Assembly: GCF_009730915.1 (NCBI RefSeq)
Contig: NC_052479.1
Coordinates: 29,575,610-29,639,609, forward strand
Direction of reading: 5' to 3'
DNA from: Dioscorea cayenensis subsp. rotundata
Lineage: Eukaryota > Streptophyta > Magnoliopsida > Dioscoreales > Dioscoreaceae
Length of the DNA: 64,000 nt
Shown here: positions 37,901 through 52,822 of the stretch, piece after piece
Layout of the letters: each line of letters begins with the position of its first letter
Numbering within the stretch: the first letter of the stretch is position 1
Program-made: the position numbers and the translations under genes
The notes under the pieces: model-generated
What the model saw: only the letters and a program-made list of their open reading frames with translations
Databases searched by the model: none
What the model was told of the DNA's origin: nothing

Positions 37901-40756
37901 GAATGATGGAAACCATGGGTGTGGATTAGGTATGTAATTATAGCCTTTGGTAATGTAATACTCTCATTATGGAATTGTTGAGCATGCTAGTGTATGGAAA
38001 ATAAAAGAGAGACATGTTTGATGATATGTATGTATGTGAGGAAGTAATGGGCAATGGTACTGTAGCTATCACTACAGCACACACTGTCGATTTACTTGCG
38101 TTGGTAATTATGGCCTTGGTATTGAGGTGAATTATGAGCTACTTTTTGTGATTGAAGCTTGATGGAATGACTTTGATGTTCTAGCCTTTATAGGTTTATT
38201 TCATTATGGAATGATGGAAGTACTCCCATTAGTCTTTTGTTTGCTTAATGTGGCTATCATGTCCCCTTGAACCTAGCTAATTTCATATTATCATTGATCA
38301 TACATTCAAGTATTGTATTTTACTTCTTACCCGGTTTATTGCTATTGTTAATTATTTGTTATTTTTAAAAAAATTTATCCGGTTTATTTCACTAAACTGA
38401 GACTTTGAAATCTCTAGATTGCATTCGGGTGAGCATTTAGGAAATTTTTGTGAACTTGTGGAATTTTGCAAATTCTGAACTTGTACTCGTGTTTTTAGTG
38501 TATGATTATTATTTATTTATTTTTGATCTTGCATTAATTATTCGACATTTTCTCTCGTCTGTATTTTTGTATTTATGTGGTTTTTAGTACATCTCCATTC
38601 CTCGGCTCGCCCAGCTAGGAGGAGTTAGTCCTAGCCATGTGCACATATTTTTCCGTAGTAGCGCTACCCCCCGATCGCGGTCGAAGATCCGGCTACGACT
38701 CGCTGATATTCTCGCTCGCTCTGCTTTTGACTTCACGATCGATGATTCGATCTCGTGTTGTTGATTTCTATTAGTCGGGAGATGTACACATATGTTTTTC
38801 CGGTATTTTTACGTATTTCGACTATCTACGTATTCTAAGCATTTTCTGCACTTTCGCTCACTATTATTACGTTATTTGTCATTTATTTATTTATTATTTT
38901 TGTTTAACCACTTCTGAATTTCTTGTTTCAGTTTAATTGGAAAATATTATGTTTTGGAGTGTTTAGATAACCATTTTCGTATTCACCGGTATTTTTGAGT
39001 TTTCCCTGTTTTCGCCCCACTCCATCGAGTAACCGCGTTGCTCGACCTCTCTTCTCTATATTTTCGTGTACTCGACTCTTAGGTTGTTGAGCTTAAGGCC
39101 TTGTTGTTTAGCCGAGTCTTTGGGATGGATCCACTAGAATCTGCTCATTTTTCTTGTAAATTTTTTTATTAACCTCGTATTTGTACTTTGGATTCTTGTA
39201 TATGTAAAGTCCGTGTTGTATTTACGTATTATTTTTATATTGTTCTCTGTTCTACTTGTTAGGGTTGACTCTGATCAGGTCAAATCTGAGACCTTGCACC
39301 TAATGGGGCCCAACCCCGCTGGATGCGGCTGATCTGTCGCTGGGCCTCGGCTTTGGGGTCGGGGCGTAACACATTTAAGACTAATTTTTCTTGGTTTAAG
39401 CCTTTTTCCACTTGCAAGCTCATCATTTTTTTAGTGTCTTGGCAACTCTAAAAGCTTTGAGTTTATCTAAGAATATCATACCTCTTACATGAAGCTCCAA
39501 CAACATTAAGTAAACAACCAACATTATGAAAAAGTGAAGCAATGGAATCTTCATTTTTTTGTAACCACTACTAGAGTTAATTGAAAGTTGATGTGCAAAA
39601 GCAATGAATATAGAAGGCAAACTCATTTTCCTTCAAAATCAAACTTTTCAAACCATTAAATTCACCACGCATATTGCTAGCTCCATCATAACCTTGTTCA
39701 CATAATGTTGATAAACTTAATCCATACTTAGAGAACATAGACTTAATTGCTTTTTTGAGTGACAATGCAGTAGTATCGGAGACATGAACAATAGCTAAAT
39801 AGCGTTCAACAATACAACCTCTATTATTCATGCAATGCAAAACAAGAGCCATTTGTTCCTTATTTGCGACATCACGAGATCCATTTACCAAGATTGCAAA
39901 TAAATCATCTCCTAACTCATTAATAATTGCCTTTGTTGTCTCACTTGCTGCAACACTTATAATGTCATTTTGAATATCATGAGCCATTAATATTAGATTG
40001 CTAGGAGCATTATTCAAAACAACACTATTGATGACTTCATTGTGTTCAGTAAGAAAATGCAAGAGTTCAAGAAAATTTCTTTGATTGTTTGATTCCTCGG
40101 ATTTCATCATGACTACGAAAAGATAGTCCTTGTCGCAAAAGAAATCGAATACAATCTACTGAATCAGTCAATCTTGTGCAATATTTACTTCGATCTTGAT
40201 CTCCTTGCTTAATCAAAATAGATTGAATATTTTGATTTTGATTTATCAAGTCCTTACATTTTCTATAAGCTTGATTATGGGCACTATTAAGACCACCTAT
40301 ATGAGTTTTAAATCTATCTTTCTTATTCCAATTTGTAAAACTTTCAATGACAAATGAGTATGCACTTTCTTACTTTCTAATATCTGGTTTAAAAAGATAA
40401 CAATATAAACAGAATGCATCATCTTTAGCTATGTTATACTCTAACCAATTGTCATACTCATCAAACCAACTTGGATTAAATTGACGCAACATATTCCCAA
40501 TGCTTGTCTGTGGAAAATTATGATTACGTGGTTGGCAAGGTCCCTTTTGTAAGTATGCTCTCCATACTTTATCTTGATCATTAGGATGATAAGTTGAAAT
40601 TAAAAAACGACGTCTTGGATCTGCGGGTAACTTTTTTAAATCAACTTCAACACGAGCTTGTTTTGAATATTATTGAGTTATTTGAGGTTCATCACTATTT
40701 TTAGGAGTTGAACTTGATTCTTCAAACAATGATTTCCTTTTGAAGTATTTATCCAT
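34935..40756 (-). pseudogene. hAT transposase (zinc-finger MYM-type 1-like), decayed and interrupted
   Basis: The start at 40756 reads MDKYFKRKS, the family N-terminus, followed by an in-frame stop, then KQARVEVDLKKLPADPR, YHPNDQDKVWRAYLQKGPC and FNPSWFDEYDNWLEY. The RNase-H-like core appears at about 40110-39600 (LCEQGYDGASNMRGEFNGLK, then AFYIHC in one frame and FAHQL in another). It resumes past the inserted LTR with GSHYGTLLNLI, SSVVDVL, MMRDDGWDLL (35641) and NLHHYRVELFNVVIDRQLQ. The C-terminal dimerisation region (ETKKNIVYLLVF, NDCLVTYIERDIFN) ends near 34935. Several stops and frameshifts make it non-functional. The protein would have bound the element ends and catalysed cut-and-paste transposition. 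Confidence 0.88.
35981..39371. mobile_element. LTR-like insert of about 3.4 kb nested in the hAT transposase gene
   Basis: The transposase reading breaks after GLNQEKLVLN (right) and resumes at SKTIG and GSHYGTLLNLI (left). The insert reads TGTAGCATTTTT...GGGGCGTAACA on the plus strand, with flanks CATTC (35976-35980) and CATTT (39372-39376), four of five matching. A second TGTAGCAACCCGAA at 36007 may be the true LTR edge. No retroelement protein is encoded. A large solo LTR, or a non-autonomous LTR element, is the best reading. The boundaries are good to about 30 bp. Confidence 0.6.
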
Positions 40757-41887
40757 TTACTAACATTAGAAAAAATAACAAAAGTTTAATGATAATTAAT
40801 GTGATCACAGAAAACATTCACAGAAAGCTAGCATTTGTGACACTATTACATAATTTACATTCTTTTGAATCTTTTCTATGGATAAATCAAACATTCACAA
40901 TACTTTAATGATGATCAAGAAAAAGTAACTTTACTGGCTATCAATTCAAACTCCAATGAACTCCATCAATAGATTAATTTGTACACAAAACATTACACTA
41001 AAAAAATTGAGCATTCACTCATGGAAATGCATGCATAACTGATTGTAATATTATATGTTCATCCATTATCCATAGTCCATAGCCATAATTCATAGAGAAA
41101 TAGGAATTATAAGATGTAATCATGGAAAATTGGAGATTATGGTTTTACTTAGGCTTGAAATATGGATTATGTAGAGAAGCCGGAATTCCCAGAAAAGAGG
41201 ACCACAATGCACCGATGAAGGCTTGCGGCGGAGATGGAGGTGGTCGGATTAGGACGGATTAGGCATCGGTAGATGGTGGTCGGTGCTGTACTACTGGTGT
41301 CAGAGGTCTGGTGGAGTCGTCTCAGTTATGGTCCTTGACACCTTGTGGAGAGATTTTAATTTTCAGAGCTTGTTGGAGTCTCAAGAGATGACCAAAAATT
41401 AAAATGGTGGAGAAAATGGATTGTGAAAAAAAAGGCGGGTGGCTGCCTTGTTGGAGTGAGATCAAAGATGGAGAAATGGATAAAGGCAACAACTTTTAAA
41501 AAGTATATTATATATTATATCATTATAATGTTATTATATATATATATATATAGTATATACTGATATCATTGATGCTTTATGTTAAGCACTTAAACCCAAT
41601 GTTTTCATTCTCAAAATCAAGTTGGCCCTAAGTTAATATTGTGGGGTTAATATAACTTTTTTTAATCTAATATATAAATATATATTAAAAGGATTTTTAA
41701 AAATTTTTGTGGGGTCATCTGACCTTACAAAAAAATATACACAGCTCCGTCACTGTCACCGTCACTGACCCAAATGTGATAATGTGAAAAATTATGTGAA
41801 ACAATTGAAAAAAAGTTTTTGACTTTACTTTATTTTTCTTATTATTAAAAAAGGATATTTTTGGTCATTTTACCACAAAAAACCTAC

Positions 41888-41895
41888 TATATAAA
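41888..41895 (+). promoter_or_regulatory. TATA box of RPL23
   Basis: TATATAAA lies 57 bp upstream of the RPL23 ATG, followed by a pyrimidine-rich leader (CTCCTAGCTCATCTCC) as is usual for ribosomal protein genes. The hAT element ends at 41755, leaving only about 130 bp of non-transposon DNA upstream of the TATA box. Confidence 0.6.
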
Positions 41896-41944
41896 CGTCT
41901 CCTAGCTCATCTCCATCGCCGCGAAGCGCCGAGCAGTCTCCAAG

Positions 41945-44548
<2,604 letters not shown>

Positions 44549-45338
44549 AACAATTGCTGTTTCCTGAGTCTGATTGCTGTGGCTTCAGAGTTTTACTTTG
44601 GTTGGTAATCAACAAACTTTAAGTTGTTTCATGGTTGTTTTTGGCAGTAGCATATGGACTATGTTGCTTAGTATTTCAGTTGTGTTTGTGCTCAGTTAAT
44701 GATTGTGTGCTTTGTGAATTTATTTTGCTTTTGTTCATTATATCACAGAATCAATTTTTTGAGTGCTTTGTATTTTTGTTCATTCCTTATGGTCTTCCTG
44801 ATCTTGCCATTTTTATTAGAGTTTCCGGTTTAGTGTCTCTTGTTGTTTGATGCACTTTTACTTGCATTATTATAGCATCATGACGTGAGTCAAACAGTTA
44901 AAACATTTGACTCTAATGCAAGAGATCGAAGACGTCATATTGTATTTTACGGTATTGTAAAAAGCCAAAATAGTATTTAAATAAATATTTAAATTATTTA
45001 AGGAGTATTATTTAAATTTTAAAATACATAAAATTGGTAAATATTAATCTCCAAATGACAATGAACCAATAGGACTAAGACTTATTTAAAATTAAAACAA
45101 TTCATCCTAAAGCAATAATAAACCACATAATATATTTTCTTAAAAATAATTTATTAAAAAAATAGTCAACAACACCGATAGTAAAAATATGATGTCACAG
45201 AGAACAAATTTAGCTTTTTTATTAATAAAAAAATCATAGATATTTTCCACATTTTAGTATTTTTACCAATTTATATAATATATATATATATTATATTATA
45301 AAAATAATAATATCCTTAACCTGTACCAGCGGAACACG
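44549..45338. other. RPL23 3' region and intergenic DNA
   Basis: T/G-rich sequence after the RPL23 stop to about 44870 probably contains its 3' untranslated region. The remainder, to 45338, is AT-rich and featureless up to the CAF1 leader. Confidence 0.6.
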
Positions 45339-45411
45339 ATGACCTCTTCCACTCGCTCAGGTCTCTCTCTCTCTGTTTCCTTTTTCTTCTCTTATCTCCT
45401 CCTCGCTAACA

Positions 45412-45519
45412 ATGGCGGAACCCAAGCACTCCATGATCTCAGACGGAGGCGAAGAAGAAGAAGAAGAAGAAGAAGAAGAAGAAGAAGAAGAAGAAGATCA
45501 ACTTCAACGTCCTCACTAG
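45412..45519 (+). other. Upstream ORF with poly-Glu tract in the CAF1a leader
   Basis: ATGGCGGAACCC opens a 35-codon frame whose (GAA)n tract at about 45451-45497 reads as a Glu run, ending at TAG 45519, upstream of the CAF1 start at 45638. The CAF1b leader has the same ATGGCGGAACCC followed at once by a stop (52621-52635). A second upstream ATG (45339, ATGACCTCTTCCACT) opens a frame that overlaps the CAF1 start. Whether either is translated depends on the transcription start, which is unknown. Confidence 0.4.
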
Positions 45520-45637
45520 ACACCTTCCTCTCCTTCTCTCCCTCTTTCCCTCCCTTCCCTTTTCTAGCGCTCCCCAAGATCCCCTTTTTTTCCTCTTCTT
45601 CTCCTCCAATTCTAATCACAAGTTCTACGTTTCTCCG

Positions 45638-46471
45638 ATGATGTCGATCCTTCCTAGCAGTGACACGATTGAGATCCGTGAGGTCTGGGCTGAGAATCTA
45701 GAAGAGGAGTTTTCTCTTATTCGCTCCTTCATCGATGAATTCCCCTTCGTCGCTATGGATACGGAGTTCCCTGGCGTCGTTCTCCGGCCTGTCGGTGCCT
45801 TCCCTACCACTGCCGACTACCACTACCTCACCCTTAAGGCGAACGTTGACATTCTCAAGCTCATCCAGCTCGGCCTCACTCTCTCCGCCTCTGATGGTTC
45901 TCTCCCCGTTTCCCCCTCTTCTGGCCGGCTTCTTGTCTGGCAGTTCAACTTCCGCGAGTTCGACCCCGAGGCTGACATCTATGCGCATGACTCCATCGAC
46001 CTCCTTACCTCCTCCGGCATCGATTTTCAGAAGAATTTCGAGAAGGGCATTGACTCTATGCGCTTCGCTGAGCTCTTGATGTCCTCCGGCATCGTCCTCA
46101 ATGATTCCATCCATTGGGTTACTTTCCACAGCGGGTATGATTTCGGATACTTGTTAAAGTTGCTTACTTGCCGGAATTTGCCTGAGACCCAGGCCGGATT
46201 CTTCGAACTCATCAATATATACTTCCCAAGGGTCTATGATATCAAGCATTTGATGAGGTTTTGCAATAGTTTGCATGGAGGGTTGAACAAGCTCGCCGAG
46301 TTGCTCGAAGTTGAGAGGGTTGGGATTTGTCATCAAGCTGGATCTGATAGCTTGCTGACAGCGTGGATTTTCAGGAAGCTCAATGAATGTTTCTTCAATG
46401 GCTCCACAGAGAGGTATGCTGGAGTACTATATGGTCTTGGTGTTGAGAATGGACAAGCAACTAGTCATTGA
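45638..46471 (+). CDS. CAF1: CAF1a, CCR4-associated factor 1 (DEDD poly(A) deadenylase)
   Basis: CAF1 is the DEDD-family 3'-5' exonuclease subunit of the CCR4-NOT complex and shortens mRNA poly(A) tails in the cytoplasm. The frame encodes 277 residues without an intron, as is usual for plant CAF1 genes. Catalytic residues are all visible: D41 and E43 in MDTEFPG, D168 in [10 protein letters not shown] and D237 in [10 protein letters not shown], with H232 just before it. The N-terminus, [15 protein letters not shown], is family-typical. Of two adjacent ATGs (45638, 45641) either could serve. The leader carries upstream ORFs and a GAA repeat. A second gene about 7 kb downstream (52823) has nearly the same protein, so this is a tandem pair. 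GC content falls from 5' to 3'. No lesion is seen. Confidence 0.95.
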   Translation: MMSILPSSDTIEIREVWAENLEEEFSLIRSFIDEFPFVAMDTEFPGVVLRPVGAFPTTADYHYLTLKANVDILKLIQLGLTLSASDGSLPVSPSSGRLLVWQFNFREFDPEADIYAHDSIDLLTSSGIDFQKNFEKGIDSMRFAELLMSSGIVLNDSIHWVTFHSGYDFGYLLKLLTCRNLPETQAGFFELINIYFPRVYDIKHLMRFCNSLHGGLNKLAELLEVERVGICHQAGSDSLLTAWIFRKLNECFFNGSTERYAGVLYGLGVENGQATSH

Positions 46472-46836
46472 AAGGGAGAAAGGGAAAAAATAAATAAATA
46501 AATAAATAAAATTAAGATTTTGAAGTTGATGATGTAAATGTTTGGATGATAAAGCTAGCATCTTTCTTTCGATTCAGCCATCTTCTTTACTGCTTCTATG
46601 GAAGTTGGAGTTGTTAATTCTCATTCCATGACATGATTCTGGTTTCTTTGATGTTAGATATGGTGAGTCGTGCATGGGGGATGTGAATTCTTGTCAATAG
46701 TTTGTTATGGATAAACTTTGTTATCTTGATATTGCTTGTGAAGAATACTCTATTCTCTCTGTCTCTCTGTCTCTGTGTGTGTGCGTGTGTGTGTATATGC
46801 TAGATTTTGTCATAATGGCTTGGTTGTCTTACTGAC

Positions 46837-47417
46837 TTTTTGGGGCATATGCCTTTATATTCTACTGATTGTTTAGTTCCGCTAGTTCCTATGTGTTATT
46901 TGTTCTCTCTTTTTAGATGTGAATGCTTAAGTTTGCTATGTTGGCCTTTTTGAAGCATATGCTTTTGCATCCCTGCTGTCCTACTGATTGGTTTTTTTGT
47001 TTGATGTTCAATTATTGATTTGTCGCTTTGTCTTTGACATGCATGGTCATAATAGCCTTTTGTAGCATATGCCCATGTATTCCTACTTTCTATTGAACAC
47101 CATTGCATTTAAGTTCATACACTTGATTTGTTTGCTTTCTTTTCGGCTGCATGGCAAATGCTTAACTTTGTCTTAATGGTCTTTTTGGAGCTACATATCC
47201 CTACTTTTTGACTAATTTCTGTTTCATTTAAGTTCCTTTGAATGATGTGTTGGCTTGTTTTGAGCTGCTTGGCAAATGCATAAGTTCAACTTACCGCATT
47301 TTGGAGGATATGATCACGCAACCCTACTGACCTGTTGACCACTATTTTGTTCAAGTTCCTAGAAATATTGTGTTTGCTTGTTTTGTGATGCTTGGTGAAT
47401 GTTGAAGTTTGATCTCT
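46837..47417 (+). repeat. Degenerate tandem repeat, five units of about 110-125 bp, 3' of CAF1a
   Basis: Units begin at about 46837, 46946, 47057, 47181 and 47297. Each opens with TTTTTGGAGCATATG or a variant, then a CCCTACTG-like core, then TTTAAGTTC-like and GATGCATGGCAAATGCTTAAG-like segments. Units are strongly diverged but keep this order. Two further units lie at the equivalent place behind CAF1b. Confidence 0.7.
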
Positions 47418-49156
47418 TTATTTTACAAAGCTGTTTATCGATGGAATCATTATCTATGAGATGGATGCATGTTTAGATAACCGGGCGATAATTGGCAGTT
47501 TCCATTTGCTATGTTGAGCTATGCATAACTTGAAAAGTTATAGTTATGATAATTGATTTATATGAGATCTTTTCATCTTTAGTAGGCCATTTTAAATGTT
47601 CTTTCAAATCAGGGAAAGTTTTTTGCTTGATATTACGACCTCTTATAAGTTGTTGACTAAGAAATATTGTTTGTGAGCTTGGATACACAAACAGAGAGAA
47701 AATTAAGCCTTGGCATGGTTAATTGATGATATTGAATTTTGAAATGGAAATTTCCTGAACTAATAAAAGTTTCCTGGGACTATGGCAAGTTCTCATCAAT
47801 TCAATGTTGTATGCAAGTTTCTCTATTGCTTCAACTTATAATCTTTGATGATCATGTGAAGTTTGCATTGCTACATGTGGACGCCATTTTTTCATTATCT
47901 TGTTTGAGTTTCAATAAATGTATAGGAAATATTGTTCATGAGTCTGGCTTTATGGCGAGAAAATTAAATCATGGCATGGTTAATTGATCATATTGGTGTT
48001 TGAAATAAAAAAATCATGGGACTTTGGCAAGGCTCTCATCAAATCAATGTTGTAACCAAATGCTCTCAATTACTCAGGCCTATATTTGATTCTTCAATTG
48101 AGATGCAAAGTGTGCATTACTATACATCTGATCTCATTGGTGATTATTTTGTGTGAATAGATAGGTTTGAATTTGTAATCTTGTAATGTTTCTAAGCTCT
48201 CTGCAGTTGATGTCACCATTATTTTGGTTGATGCATATAAACATCTGAACCTGTCCTTGATTATTCAGAGCAACTCACCCTAGATGTTTTAAATGTAATG
48301 ACTTGAGTCGCAACTGTTGTTCGACATGCCTTTCTTATTAGTTTTATATGCATTATATAAATGATAATATGGATTATCAGAAACCTGCTGGATCTTCCAC
48401 AAATGTTATCAATTTTATATTTTGTGATGGTGCTTTTAAAATACATTAACTCTGTTCTTTCAAATCTGAGTTTTTATTTAGTTCAGTACTGGCGAACAAT
48501 GTCTGCAGATAGATGTTATCTTCTCATTTGCCAGCCAGGTACGTTCGTAATCCTCAAATAAATTGTTTTGGTTATGCACATCATGTTAAAGCCTGTAGGT
48601 TTGAATATAAGTTAAATGCTCATTTTTACACAGTAATTGTTCTTCTACGATATTAATTGTCATTCTCGTTTGTTTCTTTTCAATTTCGTGTTATTTTACA
48701 AGTATGCTTGTGCTACTTGAACTAGTAAACATGTTTCGATAAAATTTTCTCTGTTAAATATCCTGTACTTGGATACTGGAAGGATGAAAATGTGCAGGAA
48801 AATTTTCATTCTTTTTGTATAGTGTCAGTACCTTAGTTCAAGTTTGTTAGTTCCAGTGAATTTCAAACATGGATAGTACTCAATTTGGATTGATCTCTGG
48901 TGTTTTTGTATTCTGAATGCACTTATCATTTGGGAACTTAAATTATAATTCTTGATACTTTGAAGTTACAAAGCACTTGCAACATAAACTGTACTATATT
49001 TTGTTTCTGCATTAAATTTTTCTATACTTTTATATGTATTGTCTTGCATTTTAATCATGATTCATTGCAAAATCTTCATTTTTTAAGAATCCTTTTTACT
49101 TACTTTGAGTGTTATAAAGCACATTGATTTTTTTTTTCTGCATTTTGTATTATATT
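47418..49156. other. Intergenic DNA, diverged copy of the CAF1b 3' flank
   Basis: To about 48560 the sequence is recognisably related to 54230-55560. It contains an internal repeat of its own (CTTGGCATGGTTAATTGATGATATTG near 47710 and a variant near 47970). No gene with a convincing frame was found. From 48560 to 49156 I see nothing specific. Confidence 0.55.
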
Positions 49157-50083
49157 TGACATGTATTCTGTTTTATGTGGTATATTAAACATCATGTTGC
49201 TGAATGCATTGGGAAATTTTTCTATAGGTCCTGAAATGTTTCCTGGCACTGTTATTAAGTGTTGATAAAAACATAGAGCCTGGTTTTTCCTTTTTTTCTT
49301 GTATCATATAAATCTAATTTGTATAGAAGTGTTATTATTATCTACTAATATTCATATTTATTTTTTAATTTTGAGCTTAGCTATTCCATATCTTTTATTT
49401 TTTTGTTCCATAATTTAGAAAAAAAGGAAAAATCGAAAATATTTTTTTATTAAAAATTTAAGGTTGTTTATATATGCGCACTTTTTTTGTTTTTTTAAAA
49501 AAAACTTACATTCCACTTATTTTTATAATATGATTTAATAATTAATATGTAGACGTTGGAACAACCACGGTATAGAAAACTAGAAAGAGAGAAGCAAAAG
49601 GAGAAAAACAGAAAGAAATGGGTGTGAGAGAGAGAGTGAAACAGAGTAATTAACAGTGTTCAAGTAATTGTACTTGGTTGATGGAGAGGGTATGAGTTTT
49701 ATATTTCTTGGAGGGTGCAAATGAGTTTGGACAGCTCGGATCAAATGTTTACTGTTGCGATCAACGATCCGATGATCCAGAATTCATTAGAGGTGCTACA
49801 TTGTTTATTCCATTTTTTTCACTCTTTATAAAGATTACTATTCAGTGCATCTCATTCTAATGTTTATTAAAATTACTATGTATATCTCATGACACATCCG
49901 GTCAATATGAAATAGACTGTAAAATACGAATGTTCGTAGATAAAAAATATATAAAACGTTCACAGATAACCCAACCTTATATATATAGAATATGTCATCT
50001 AGGGACGTTCATAAAACGTCCCTCAAATTGTAACAATTTTAGCCCAACATTGTAGATTTTATTTGGTTCTGTAGCTCAAGTAC

Positions 50084-52330
50084 TGTAGTAACCCGAGAAT
50101 TTATTTGCAACTTCAACCTTTTCCTTTTTCTCCCTAGTTTCTCTATTCTTCTTTCTTACCTCTCTTTTAATTGGCTTTCCTTTGGAGAAGAAGAGCTTTG
50201 GAGGACATTTTCTTCTTCTTGCTTTGGTTTTAGAGGTGAGCTTTCATCTTTTCTTTGTTTTTCTTTTTCTTTGTTTCCTTTGTTCTTGAAACTATGGATG
50301 GAGCTATGGTTAGGTTGTGGATTTAAGGAAAAAGCTTGATCCTTGTTCTTCTTCTTACTTGTTATTGTTAGGATTTATCAGGTTGATTTGCTTGGTTGTT
50401 CTTCCGTGGTTGAGTGTATCTTAGAACCAGTTTTTTATAAGGGAAAACCATGGTTATTGTAGATCAGGGTTATTCTACTGTAGCACATGTAGGACTTGGT
50501 TGCTTCTTTGGATTCTTTGCTTTTGCGTGAAGCTTTCAGATCCTTAGGATTGCATGGGAAACCTTGAAAACCTAATTTTGAGCCAACCCTAGAACCGGTT
50601 TAGAGTCGCACGTTAGTGTGACTTAGGGTATTATTTGTTTTTGGTTTGCTTTGTTTAATTCTTGTTTGTTGCTTTGTGATTGTGCTTTGGCTAGGAGGTG
50701 AAAGCTTTGCTCGAGACAAGGAGCTGGCGGAGTAGCATTCATGGGAATTTAATTGCCTACGTAGTGAATGGGATTTATGATTTGTATAGCTCTTTTAGAA
50801 TATTATCTAAAGGTTTCTATTACTCTATTTGAAAGCATTTTATGGATTTTATCTCATTGAATTAATATTTTGATCAGTTTGGATAGAAATTCTTATGCTT
50901 TTGAACCATATAGAAAACTCTTAATGTTTGATTGAATATGTTTATGATTATATGATCTTTATATCTTAAATTGAAACGATTTATGGGGCTTTGGTTATGC
51001 ACACATGCTTCTAGCATTGATAATTATGGAAATAGCTTTTGATTTCAATATTTGAATGTTGTCCTGGATATGGACTTTAAGAGATTATGCTTGTATTGCA
51101 TTGTTTTTGTTGGTGACATCCTGCTACAGTAGGCATTCTTCATAGCCATCCCTGTTGAGGTGGCGTGGAAGATCGGCTGAGTTATTGGTTCAGTTTAATT
51201 GAAGTGTAGAGTCCTGATTGGATATTCATCTGGATGCCGGAGTCACTACTCTGTGGATCGATAGGTCAGCATCAAAGACATGAGAACCTTGACGGCTTTG
51301 AACCTAGCTGCGGCTACGGCTAGAGTTTAGAGGGATTTCTGGACCATTACTTAGTTTGTTTGCGATGCAGACTTTGTATCTTAAAAGGAACTTATGTTTT
51401 TATGGAAAGTAACCTTGAGATGTAATCTATTGTAAATTATTTGGAAAGTAAATTGATTTGATGACTAGTATTATGTTTTATGATTTAAAACTCATATTTT
51501 TACGATTCATGAGATTTGAATGTTGAAACTTTTCATTTGAGCAAAAGAGTTCTTTTTAATGCTATCAATAGGTTTTTTATTACACTTGTGCATGCTATTA
51601 TATGCTAATATATTCAAATCTTTTTGTATTATGGCAAAAAAGCCTAGTTTTGTAGATTTTATCGATTATTTGGAGTATTCCACTAGGATTATGCTAATCC
51701 ACTCACTGAGTGACTTAGGTCAGTTCCTCACTCTCTTCCTCCTTTCTAAGCTTTCAGCGACCAATAGTGTTGCAGAGGTGGAGTGCTAGGCATTCACTTT
51801 CTGTCTTTCTTCATTTCTAGCATCATGTACATTTATTTTTTTGAGCATGAACCTGTTGTATATGGAAATGGATCTATTAGTGTGTTTGAACTTTATATGC
51901 ATGGGTTATTGCTCATCTTGTTTCTTAGAAACTTTGTTGTATTCATGACCTGTATAATTCTTTAACTATATTATCATGTTATGTTATTGATGTTTTCCCT
52001 ACTTATCTTTATATTTTCTATTCGGTATAGTTGCTCATTTCAAGGGATTTTGTTAATATTATGGTGACTTTGAGTGTTGAGTGGCGGATATTTCTTCTCG
52101 GGATTGTTCGGCGAGTTGTCACGGAAGTCATCTCGCCTTATTTCAGAACCAGATTATTCTCTTGTTCTCTCTATCGACAGTCTGATATGTATGTTATTAT
52201 TTTTTTACATTGTGGTTGGGGGATACATATCAGGTTATGATAGGAGAGAACTAGGGAATAACTTTGGTTCTAGAACTAAGAGAGATAAGTTAGTTGTCAT
52301 GTGCCAGGCCCATGGGTCGAGGCACCATAA
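50084..52330 (+). mobile_element. Possible LTR-like segment
   Basis: The left edge TGTAGTAACCCGAGAA resembles TGTAGCAACCCGAAAA inside the insert at 36007, and both are followed by a C/T-rich stretch with an AGAGGTGAG-like motif. The segment contains no retroelement protein. The right end and a target duplication could not be placed, so the 3' coordinate is nominal. It is present in both inverted-repeat arms. Confidence 0.35.
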
Positions 52331-52458
52331 AATGAGAGAGTCAGAGAAAGAAAGATGAGAATTTCTTTGTCAATGCGAGGCCTTCGTGTGTGTATATATA
52401 TATATACACGTATTTTGAGATTACGTTTTTAGATATTAAATCTAGATGACGCGGCCTC

Positions 52459-52492
<34 letters not shown>

Positions 52493-52550
52493 AATGAGTG
52501 GTATAGGTGTAATTTCAGTTTTTATCAGGGGCGTATTCATGTTGTTCACT

Positions 52551-52574
52551 ATGACCTCTTCCACTTTCGATTAG
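52551..52574 (+). other. Short upstream ORF in the CAF1b leader
   Basis: ATGACCTCTTCCACT begins a seven-codon frame ending in TAG. The first 15 bases are identical to the upstream ATG at 45339 in the CAF1a leader, where the frame instead runs on for 100 codons and overlaps the main start. Translation is not demonstrated. Confidence 0.3.
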
Positions 52575-52822
52575 TGTTCTCTCTCTCTCTCCCTCCCTTT
52601 CTTATCTCCTCCACGCCATCCATGGCGGAACCCTAGCTCCTGAGACGAAGACGAAGACGAAGACGAAGAACAAGATCAATAGAGATTATCACCTAGCTTC
52701 TCCATCTTCTCCATCTCCACCTTTGATTTCCAGTGCTTTCGAGAATTCAATTTTCTTTTTTGATTCAAAGTCTTTTAGGGTTGAGATCGTTGAAATCTGA
52801 TCTCAATTTGAGGATCTCTCCG

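Larger units (their letters stand above)
34475..41755 (-). mobile_element. hAT-type DNA transposon (TTF/MYM zinc-finger transposase group), degenerate
   Basis: The left end CAGATGGCGGAGCAGG (34475) and the complement of the right end, CAGTGACGGAGCTGTG (to 41755), are imperfect inverted repeats of the CAGnGGCGGAGC type found on hAT elements. GGGGTC recurs just inside both ends. The element carries one minus-strand transposase pseudogene. Subtracting the 3.4 kb LTR-like insert leaves about 3.9 kb, a normal size for an autonomous hAT. An 8 bp target duplication is not clear. The right end is about 130 bp upstream of the RPL23 TATA box. Confidence 0.75.
45330..48560 (+). repeat. Segmental tandem duplication, unit 1 (CAF1 plus 3' flank)
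   Basis: Unit 1 matches unit 2 (about 52545-55560) from the 5' leader (ATGACCTCTTCCACT in both) through the coding region and about 2 kb of 3' flank. Shared flank landmarks include GTGCATGGGGGATGTG, CTTGTCAATAGTTTGTTAT, CTTGATTATTCAG and a TTGCCAGGTA segment. The flanks are more diverged than the coding part. Outer boundaries are approximate. Confidence 0.8.

Noticed and set aside
34475..41755. A clear 8 bp target duplication for the hAT element
   Set aside because: The flanks around 34467-34474 and 41756-41763 do not match convincingly; the right end also has a repeated CCGTCACTG that blurs the boundary.
45392..45641. Frames with runs of Arg or Leu in the CAF1a leader as proteins
   Set aside because: They are other-frame readings of the GAA microsatellite; the real gene starts at 45638. 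Only their possible role as an upstream ORF was kept.
46500..47420. CRISPR-like array behind CAF1a
   Set aside because: The units are degenerate, about 110-125 bp, without short identical repeats and unique spacers, and the DNA is a plant nuclear genome.
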